Shown: positions 24,235 to 34,100 of the stretch, in pieces
Layout: each line of letters starts with the position of its first letter
Numbering within the stretch: position 1 is the stretch's first letter
Assembly: GCA_021292105.1 (NCBI GenBank)
Contig: CM037867.1
Location: 13,406,928-13,470,927, forward strand
Direction of reading: 5' to 3'
Source of the DNA: Anadara kagoshimensis
Lineage: Eukaryota > Mollusca > Bivalvia > Arcoida > Arcidae
DNA length: 64,000 nt
Made by a program: the position numbers and the translations under genes
Notes under the pieces: model-generated
Database searches by the model: none
What the model saw: only the letters and a program-made list of their open reading frames with translations
What the model was told of the DNA's origin: nothing

Positions 24235-24760
24235 AAGCACATAGCCCAGTTTTTGAGGCGTCGGACTCCAGATCCATGGGTACGAATCCCGACGGGTACA
24301 TGTTGTAAACGTAAGTACATTGTACTCCATTTTACATTGCTGTATCAGGATAATGGGTCTATAGAGCAGGAAATGTTTTTGCTGCACTGGCACTTTAAAT
24401 TAACAATCCACAACCTCCCTCGAGTGTCCGTTAGCACAAAACACGTATACGCATAACCAATCAATGGTATCACATCGGAGAAGTTTTAGGTGTGAGAAAG
24501 AAGATTAAAATACGCTGGTACAAGTCTAAGTTAGGTTGGTTGTTGTATAATAGTGCATCAACTATTTGTCAGCCATTCGCGACAATTTTATTGTTCTATA
24601 AGAATTATTCTAGAACAAGCCAATGTATTCGTGAGATATGCGAATGCATGAAGGGCGTCTTTAAGGTGCTAGCACAAACAGTCAGTACGCCACAGACAAT
24701 TAAACCACTTCCTTTAGTCACATTGCACTGACACCGGGTGAACCAATTGATATTCTGCCC
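24235..24760 (+). mobile_element. tRNA-derived SINE relatives
   Basis: 24,240-24,310 resembles a tRNA: TAGCCCAGTTTTTGAGGCG (box A) and GGGTACGAATCCC (box B). About 24,645-24,745 contains, inverted, a GTGCTAGCACAAACAGTCAG-type segment similar to the body of the 17,131 SINE. It probably represents two fragments in opposite orientation. Confidence 0.5.
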
Positions 24761-24894
24761 TCTCAACACCGAACGTATTACGGGGAAGCAGTATCTTAAA
24801 TTTTAAAGTATACACAAAAGTCAATAATACACAATATTTACATTTGTGATGTGTTATAATATGAAATTCTGTTTGAAACTAAATTTAGTTATAC

Positions 24895-25450
24895 GTTTAT
24901 AATTGCATTTGCTTAAATGACGTCACTTCTTTCTTGCTTGTGGCAATACGCGTGACGTATCTAGTAGATTGGCTGTACCAACGATCGTAAATGCATCTCG
25001 TACACTACAGTGTTAAATATATTCTAGGATTTAAACCAAATTAAAATTTTCAAAAAATGAGAAGTACAAATATAATCAATGAAATTTCTAGAAATGCTGT
25101 TTATAGTGTTACAACTCCCATTGCCGTTCAACTCGGCATTACGAGATAAAAGTCACGGTTCTTTCGAATGGGAACTGAAAATAAACGAGGTCCCGTGTCA
25201 CGGTCAGCTTGGCACGATAAAGAACCCTGCTGTGTAATGCCATAGGCAAAATTTCTGCACCTTCGCCTATAGCTGGCGACGTCTCGATATAAATGAAATA
25301 TTCTTGACTGCGACATTAAACACCATTACTCAACTCAACTCCCTTTGCCGTGTAAATCAAACTGATGATAACGCGCTAGCTATATCCAGTTTGTCTTAAA
25401 CACACAAATGGAAGTTATAGCACTATCAAAACCATTTCGAGTCAATTCAG
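24895..25450 (+). repeat. Family G dispersed repeat, split by a SINE
   Basis: ACGCGTGACGTAT, then AATGCATCTCGTACACTACA, then TTTTCAAAAAATG, then TTACAACTCCCATTGCC match 46,465-46,745 in order. The repeat resumes after the SINE at 25,336 with AGCGCGC/ACGCGCTAGC-type sequence and GGAAGTTATAGCACTAT. Confidence 0.7.
25128..25335 (+). mobile_element. Family D SINE, 5'-truncated, 16-bp target duplication
   Basis: The element starts inside the body (CTCGGCATTACGAGATAAAA), lacking the tRNA head, and ends ACACCATTACTCAACTC. The flanks 25,112-25,127 (CAACTCCCATTGCCGT) and 25,336-25,351 (CAACTCCCTTTGCCGT) differ at one base. 5' truncation with a target duplication is the signature of LINE-type reverse transcription. 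Confidence 0.85.
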
Positions 25451-25654
25451 TGGTTAAAGATTGTGGCATAAATATATTTTACATCATTTATACTTTATAT
25501 TGTTGTTATTGTTTCATCATTACATGTTCTTTGTTGCTGTAACTATCGGCACATCTAACCAATTATCTATAATAATTTACACTCACGGTTTTCCTGAAAA
25601 TTCAAGTTCTCAACTGGGATGATTTTAGTATAGGAAGTTGTGGTGAAATAAACA

Positions 25655-25760
25655 ACAAACATACTAATCCATGTCCATACAACAATCCAGAAGCAAAGCA
25701 AAAACTTTGGAACTGACAAGTTAGGTCGGAACGTGAACTTTCACCAGGTAAGTGAGGCCG
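25655..25760 (+). repeat. Family C element, 5' fragment
   Basis: ACTAATCCATGTCCATACAA, then GCAAAGCAAAAACTTTGG, then AGTGAGGCCGG, after which the match stops. Confidence 0.75.
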
Positions 25761-26079
25761 GTTTAATATGTTTAATAAGTGACGGCCTTATCTGTATTAT
25801 AATATGTATCCATATTTTATTAGTCACTCAAAGAGCAGTGTGGTCTAAATATTTACAAAATACAATCAATATGATAAAAAAGACCGGCCTTTTAATGATC
25901 TTCTTTCCCCAATACTCGGATCACGATGAACATTGTGATCAAGTCTGCTATGTTTCATTTATTGGAATAATTGACTATCACGTATTTTATCAAATTAAGA
26001 ATAAACTGACATAAAAGAAAGGGGTTGACGAGATTTGTTTGTTTGGGTTTATGTTGCTCAGTTTATTTCAATCGCTTCT

Positions 26080-26345
26080 AATTATAATTGTAAACGTCCT
26101 CTGTAGCAGCCACAAATATCAAACTCTTTCGAACTCCACATAAGAGTTTTTAGCGTGTACTGATGAGACACGGGACCTCGGTTTTGAGTCTCAACCGAAA
26201 GACTACTGAGTAAGCTTTTACAGCCATAGTAGGCGCAAAAGATGAAAATCATCTCGGAAGATCTTCGTGTCCCGAGTGAGGTTCGAACCCACAACCCTTG
26301 AATTCGAAAGCCAATGACAGTACCACTAGGCCATGTCCACACATA
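26080..26345 (-). mobile_element. tRNA-derived SINE, second family
   Basis: The minus strand begins TGGACATGGCCTAGTGGTAC (box A) with box B GGGTTCGAACCTC, followed by a body unlike family D except for GAGGTCCCGTGTCTCAT. Reading frames over it are spurious. Confidence 0.7.
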
Positions 26346-27279
26346 GGTTTCTTATTCAGACCTGATGCCTCTGAGTGTCTTCTTAGCCACCATGACAACA
26401 GAAGCCATTTTGATAAATTTGAAATCCCGAAATTTCGTCCACAACAATTTTCCGCTTTTTTCACGCACAATGACTTCCCAATCTTAATGATACTTTACAG
26501 GATTGTTACCCACCATGAGTGGATATGTTTTTTCAAATAGTTATCGTTGCTTTGGAAACCGTTAATGTAAAAATCAATTTTACTGTCTTATTTTTCACAT
26601 ACAATAATGTTCTGACTTATATTTACGATACATCACAGCAGTCACCAACAATGAGAAAGTCTGCATTCGGGTTTTTACATGTTCAAATAATTATTCTCAT
26701 TTTTAGAAATTTCACATTGTTTAGGAGAAATGTCTTTAGTTTAATGATTATTAATTAAGCGAGTGATATTATAAGTTCTGTTAATTATCTCAAAGCTAGA
26801 GAACCCTGGTGACAGCTGACGTATAATTATCTCTAGGATTCAATTTATTCTCTTAATAGAAAATGCATGACCCAATTACTGTTGCAGGATTTTATTGCAT
26901 TTTGATCATTGCATTACCTCATTCACACAAGGATTATTGTACAACCTATTGGGTTTAAGGTATATAGGTTCAGAACAAGGGTGATGTGGATAACCCGAGT
27001 AACCAAATAGGAAACTAATTCAGATGCTCTTAAATCTACGCTTCTACCTTTCTCCCAACCAATACTCAATTGCTGATTTATCCACTCTTTAACGATGGAG
27101 GAAGATTCAGTTGCTGGTTTCACGTTTGAGTGGAAATAGTGGCACAGGCATGTAACTGTTTAACAGTCATCTCTACTATAGGCTTGTCTCAAGTTTAGCA
27201 GTACGCTAACGAATTTGTGCATTATCGAAAGCTTATCTCGGCCCACATTTCAAGATAAACAACCACCAAAATTTGAAAA
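26346..27279. other. Nothing recognised except a possible family A remnant
   Basis: About 27,174-27,270 carries GGCTTGTCTCAAGTTTAGC and GCTAACGAA, a weak match to a family A left half. Otherwise AT-rich and non-coding. Confidence 0.35.
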
Positions 27280-27480
27280 AGGTAGTGACTGTTCTTTCAC
27301 GAGGTTCTTTGGAATTTCGAATAGACCTTAAAAATCGATATCCCGTGTCATTACAGGCGTGGCACATTAAATAGTCCTTCGTGCACATTGCCCTGAGCGC
27401 ACTTCAAAAGTAAACAATTCTGCCACTACACATATAGCTGGTTAGGTCTGAATATAATTGGAATATTCTTGAGGTGATAC
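27280..27480 (+). mobile_element. Family D SINE, diverged, headless
   Basis: GTAGTGACTGTTCTTTCACG, then TCCCGTGTCATTACAGGCGT, then ATTGCCCTGAGCGCAC, then TTGGAATATTCTTGAGG follow the family order. Confidence 0.7.
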
Positions 27481-27763
27481 AATCAATTAATCTAGATCAA
27501 CAACTTGTCTAGCCATTAAAACTAGCTCGTACTCGAGCTCAACGCACCATTTTATAAAGTTATGTTCATCGACTAAGTACATTAAACCATCGATTCACAA
27601 ACTGCACTGTCAGAGTTTTTTGTTTTAAAGGAGTTCTGCGATAAATCGAAGGTACTTTATGAAGAAAAAGACATTGGGACTTCATAACACTGTTTGCAAT
27701 AAGTTGACAAAGATAATATGGATATTAAAGTGACGATTTACTGTTAATGATGTTATCATGCTT

Positions 27764-27769
27764 TTTAAT
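27764..27769 (-). terminator. Possible poly(A) signal of the SLC45-type gene
   Basis: ATTAAA on the minus strand about 150 bp past the stop codon. A variant hexamer in AT-rich DNA, so weak. Confidence 0.25.
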
Positions 27770-27920
27770 TCGTTCAGACAAGGGGTGGTTGGTTACTAGG
27801 TCAAGTTTCACCACAAGTCTAACTGCTGTAGACATTACAGCTTCGCAGAAACTTCATCACAAGTGCTCCGCAGAAATTTCCCTCCAGCAAGAGATGAAGA
27901 GTTATCGAATTGAAGTTTCA

Positions 27921-28175
27921 TTACAAGTCCAGGTAAACAACTTGGGTAGCCATTAAAGCTCCACAGAAACTAAGGAAAGCCGCTGCCACTACAACTGCCA
28001 CCGTGCTTCCGACAAGTCCTATAACGGAACCTACAAATGCTGAGAGAATAAACTGTGCCAAGAACACCATACTACTAACTAAAGCCACATCAGTACCAAG
28101 ACCCCGGATCTGCTTAGAGGGGTCGGAAACTGGGAACTCGTTTAGGTGATCTTCTTGTGGTGATGGCGGTGCAAA
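27921..28175 (-). CDS. SLC45-type gene, last coding exon
   Basis: Acceptor TTTTTTCAG, then FAPPSPQEDHLNEF, then two helices (VALVSSMVFLAQFILSAFVG and GLVGSTVAVVVAAAFLSFCG), ending VVYLDL and a stop at 27,921-27,923. RGLGTDVALVSS before the helix and GSVIG after it resemble the family's final helices. Confidence 0.9.
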   Translation of the reverse strand, partial: FAPPSPQEDHLNEFPVSDPSKQIRGLGTDVALVSSMVFLAQFILSAFVGSVIGLVGSTVAVVVAAAFLSFCGALMATQVVYLDL

Positions 28176-31100
28176 CTGAAAAAATAACGCATAAATATAC
28201 AGAGTAAATAAATCAAACACAAACATACAGGTCCATGTTCAAATCACATTAACTAAAAAGCAAAGTAATTTTTTGAAAACTGGTATACCAAGCAAAACGC
28301 TTGAACTTCCATAAGGGAAGTCTGGCCGGATGTGAAGAAAGGGTAAGCAGATCCTATTTTACAAGCTACAACCGCCACGTGTGAAATCAAGATTGAGAAT
28401 GAATTCAAAGGAACAATGGGACATCAAATATAAAAGTTTCCTGTTTGTGGTATGATGCAAAGAGGTATTGCGGTTGTTGTGATTTTATCCTACATAGACT
28501 GTTTTTTATAAAAAATAACACAATTTTGAACCTACGTTCTTAATAAAGTCGAGTTTTTTGTGAAAAGCGTATTTAGATATTGGAGATCAAATTGAGTTTA
28601 AGATTTTACTCGGATTGAGAACAATGTGTAAGTGGGACCAGAATTAAAGTTAAAATGCATTCCAAATACCTCAACATCTCTTGTTTATCTAATTGATGAC
28701 TACGAAATTTTAACCAAATAAAGTATATTCAATTTGAAACGACTATATGACCCCTGGACAGAATGGTAGAGGTATATGTAACTTTAATAGACTTTAATAT
28801 AGGTTTCTAGCCATATCAGCAAAAAATCATTAGCATCAAAGCATTGGTGTTGCCAATGAAATATTACAAAATATACATCTTGCATTACCTGTCCATTTGT
28901 ATGATAATTTGCAACCAATAGGTATGGCATAGTGAACAATGTAGCATACATAATCCCAGCAGTTGGAGAGAGTACAATGATAGCTATACGGTCCCTTGTT
29001 ACAGCCAGTATTATCATACCAACAGTGTACACCAACTGGCTGCAAATGTATACACGCTTAGCTTCTGAAAATAGAAAAAAAACAACATCAAATTTTGATT
29101 AATATCTTTATAAGTGTACAGTAAATTATTATTAAACCTGTTTTAATTTTTCAGCACTTGACGGTCGTCTCGGAATAAAGCACTTGACGGTCGTCTCGGA
29201 ATAAAGCACTTGACGGTCGTCTCGGAATAAAGCACTTGACGGTCGTCTCGGAATAAAGCACTTGACGGTCGTCTGGGAATAAAGCACTTGACGATCGTCT
29301 GGGAATAAAGCACTTGACGGTCGTCTGGGAATAAAGCACTTGACGGTCGTCTCGGAGTAAAGCACTTGACGGTCGTCTCGGAATAAAGCACTTGACGGTC
29401 GTCTCGGAATAAAGCACTTGACGGTCGTCTCGGAATAAAGCACTTGACGGTCGTCTCGGAGTAAAGCACTTGACGGTCGTCTCGGAATAAAGCACTTGAC
29501 GGTCGTCTCGGAATAAAGCACTTGACGGTCGTCTCGGAATAAAGCACTTGACGATCGTCTCGGAGTAAAGCACTTGACGGTCGTCTCGGAATAAAGCACT
29601 TGACGGTCGTCTCGGAATAAAGCACTTGACGGTCGTCTCGGAGTAAAGCACTTGACGGTCGTCTCGGAGTAAAGCACTTGACGGTCGTCTCGGAATAAAG
29701 CACTTGACGGTCGTCTCGGAATAAAGCACTTGACGGTCGTCTCGGAGTAAAGCACTTGACGGTCGTCTCGGAATAAAGCACTTGACGGTCGTCTCGGAAT
29801 AAATCACTTGACGGTCGTCTCGGAATAAAGCACTTGACGGTCGTCTCGGAATAAAATTGTTCATATCAGTAATGCTCAGACTGAAATTGTGAAAATCCAA
29901 ATATTTTTTAAGATGTCAAAAGAAAATTGGATTTATCAAAAAGTATTCATCTAAGAAACAGAAATAAAGTTTAAAACCTCATTTTAATGTTTTTTTATTA
30001 GTTTGACACTTCTCTTTTTGCCATAGATTTTTTAAAGTTCAAAAATTCATTTATTATATGTTTTTCTTTAAAAGCACTCCCTAATTTAGTGTCATTTTCT
30101 TTATAACACCAACACGTGACTAAACAAATGATGGCAATAAAATTGAGGTTTTGGTTTCAGTTTAACGTATCAATTATAAGAATATGTCAAAACTTGTAAT
30201 GTTTATTTATATGTTGTATCACGTTATTATTGTTTTGCTGAATTGCATTTTAATTAGCAATACAGTAAAACGTGTCTATTAAGGCCATCCAAGGGAACTA
30301 ATTAACGTGGCCTTTATGGGCAGGTGACCCGTATATACAGGTTAAAAAAGCATGAATAAAGAGCAAAGAGGATAAATTTTTACCGGCCATTATAAGCAGG
30401 TTGCCCTTATATAGAGGTGACCTTTAAAGCAGGTTTTTCTGAACATTTTACATGTGTGATGTTGTTAGGAAATACAAGTATGTAGAAACCAGTTCTGATT
30501 AATATTATACCTCAAATGCTAAGATTCTACGGATTAAAATTTCATAATTCTATGTTTTCTCGTAAAAACGACATCATTTGGAAAATGGGACATTTTCCCT
30601 AAACTAAGAGCATTGGGAAACTAGTCACCACCCGTGTAAAATCAACAGAATAAGAGTTATGATAAATTAAATCGGAATTTTGCTTCGCCGCAGAAAATAA
30701 AATATCGTCATTTCCCATATACCCCAGCAAAATGCTAATATTAATACTATTTTTCCCTTGTACTTCTCGTGGTTGAAAAAAAGATCACGTGACAAAATAT
30801 AAGATATATAAGGTATGCTACATGTTCATGATCTAATTTTGTAAATTTCGATAAGTTCCGGCACCTCTCTGTCGTGTCTATTAATTACACCTACAGTAGC
30901 CTAATGCTAATGAAAAGACAGTTTGCATATGTGGACACTGGTTGTATCAATTAATGCTAATCGACGTTGCTAACGCAACGGCGTCAAATTTTTCAGTGTA
31001 CAGTCCAGTCTGTCTTAAAGAGGTCTTTAACCTCTATATAGGGCCATCTGCTTAAGGTCAGTAGAATTGTACCCGATTGTTCTTTATTCATTTTATTTGA

Positions 31101-34100
31101 ACCTGTATATAAAAGCTACCTGCCCATAAAGGCGCCTTTTACCGGTTCCCTTGGGCGGCCTTTGTAGACAGTTTGACTGTATATTTTGAATTCATTGGTA
31201 ATATAATTGACTGTATTTGAACAATTTTTATTTATTTGGTAAAAATAATAAAGCAATTGTAGCATGTTAATTTCGGTCGATCCATGATCGATGTTATCTG
31301 CCTTGTGTATTGTACTCGGTAGATATTGTTGTTCTTTGTCGGGCGATAATTTTTTATTATTAGAACATGTAATTGTTTCGTCTAAATTGATACCAATGAT
31401 GCACAGGCAAAAGCCGATGCCACCAAATATATATAAAATAAAAATATTCCATATCAGTGAATCCTATAAAATCTATCTTTAAGATTGTATTATTGTTATA
31501 TCGGCTTTAACCAAGCATTGAGTAAAATCAATTTTTCCTATATAAATTGTATAATTTTATTTATACAGAGAACACACGATTTCCTTACAGATTGCAGCTG
31601 AAGAGAAATTGGTTATAAATCGTTTCTTTTCGATTTCCTATTGTTGTGACATTACAGCAAATAAAAGTTTAATTACAGAAATCATGTTGTAAATGCATCC
31701 GTTATCACATAGCAGACATCAATTATTTATTTACTTCTATTTATTTCTAGACATGATATAATCAAACCACACTGACCTGTCAGCTTGACCTTTCAAAAGA
31801 ACGTTCATATACGGTGGTCCATCCAGTGTTAAAATTTACATTTAATACACAAACAATGAGTGTCTCCATGATATAGACTTTAGAGACCTGTGTTTCCTAT
31901 ACGTAAACAAACTGTCCATAATAAATACTTTAATTAAAGGTCAAGTTGACAGGTTAATGTTGGTTGCCTATATATGGCAGTAAGTATCGATATTGGGATA
32001 TTGTCGTTTTTAATGTTACGACAGATTTAGTGCCCTTGATGTGTGTACGTAGGCTTCAAACGTATTATCTTAGATCAAACAAATATTGACTTTAATTTTG
32101 ATTAATTTTAGAATAGTTCTATATAAATGCGTCATAGCCGATTCTGGACTTTAAACATTTTTCTTAGTTCTGTAGCTCCATGTTTCTTTTAATCAATTAG
32201 TTAAATTACATACGTGGCAGATGTAGCTAGCTAAACAGGAGGTGCTTACCCTTCCGAAGCACCCGCTCTCATTTTCCTGATGGAAGTTCAAGTGTTTATC
32301 CTAAGTTGTCAGTTTCAAAGATTTTACATTGCTCCTGGATTGTGATTTGGATATGGGTTACTATGTTTGTTTCTAAGATCAAACAAATATTGGAACAACA
32401 GTAACAGCAATTTTGATTTTTGAAATCCTTTTAAACCTGCGTTATCCATGAGCCTGGATTCTCCGAGAGAAAGATAGACTTCAAACATAGTTTCTAAGAC
32501 CAAACAAATACTGAAACAGTTACAGCAATTCCTTATAATCCCGCAGCATCAATGCGGATCCAGGATTCATTTAAACAAGATAGACTTTAAAAATATTTTG
32601 TAAGATCAAACAAATATTGAAACAATAATTAAAGAAAAGAAATTTGGATTTTAAAGTCTTTATACATTGTAAATCTGCGTCATCGCTTTTCACAAATTCC
32701 TTGAAAGAAAGAACGACATCAAACGTCTCTTCTTAGATCAAACAAAACCCTAAACAATAATAACAGAAATTTGGAATTTTAATTGCTTATAAACTCGCAT
32801 CATGCTCGATCAAATATTCTTGGAAAAAAGATAGGCTTCAAACGTATCTTCTTTGATCAAACAAATATAATAAACTTGCGTCATCACTAATCTCGGATTC
32901 TAAGAAAGGAAGATAAACTATCGAAATGCTGGGGGAAATGGCAACAATTAATTTCTATTAATGAGTGGTTAAAGTGTATTTTACACGCAAAAATATCTAT
33001 TTCTGTCTAGTTAATGACACAATTAACTTTAATTATGCTTGGATTAAAACCAGATAAAGAAACAGATCATTGACGATACAACAATTAACCTTGATATTTA
33101 TTTGTTTACAAGTTCCATTAATAGGACTGTAAATGATAAAAACACAATTTAAATAACAAAACAAAAACAAACAAGGTTATAAAACACACATACTTAGTGT
33201 TTTAAATTAAATGATAAACAAGAGTTTATAACACAATTTCCGAGAGCTAAAATTGTCTTAATTTTTTATAATGACGATAAAGATGCTATATTGTGTTAAT
33301 CTTAAATTATTTTGAAAAACTTACATGTGTATTTCAGAACGAATTTTAATGTTAGTCAATAGTTTGATCTAATACAATTTTTTCTTAATACTGAATAAAA
33401 TATTTTACAAATACATTTTGTATTAAAGAGGTGCCAGGGTCATATGGCATTCTATAGACCGGGTAGGCATCCCAAAAATGGTATACGAGTCGAAACGAAG
33501 CTGAGGTCCATATAGCAGTCTTTGGTCTATATAAGTCTTGGGTTCAGTGGACCGAGATGCTATCGATATGTGGCTAACGAGGAGGCAAGATCAGTTGGTA
33601 CTGGTTCGTTAGCATATGGTTAATCTTTTGAGAGGTATGTGCTATATTTTAGGTTTAGTAAATAATATAATTATTATTGTTGTTAGATAATGCCAAAATA
33701 ATTATCTCATTTTGATATCTTGCAGTTTCAAAAGAATAAAAAGTACATTACAGCTTAAAACTGACTTAAAGAAGCAGTGTCGAATCTGCAGCGCATCTCG
33801 TCTTATAACGGCTCCTCTTTACCAATAGTTAGACACCATTCCCGAGCTGATAAGACTCGGTGTAAATAAATAAATCTTGATAAAGGTGTAAGACAACTTC
33901 ACTTCATCTACGTTCTGACCAAATGTTGTTGGATAACTTTTTTAATTCATGTTTAAACCAGAAGTTGCCTTCTCTGAAATTCCGAATTCCTCAACTATCC
34001 AAGAGCTGCTAGCTATGATGACAACAAATCTTTACTGGGATGTAAGACGACTCCAATTCGTCTACATGTAATAAGATTGTTCAATCTGATGTTGAAATTG

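Noticed and set aside
29153-29854. CRISPR-like regular repeats
   Set aside because: Units abut directly with no spacers, and the DNA is eukaryotic with introns. The same applies to 37,779-38,813.
29132-29900. Three overlapping minus-strand frames of 207-249 codons
   Set aside because: They are the same 26-bp minisatellite read in three frames; the peptide period is a by-product of 26 not being divisible by three.
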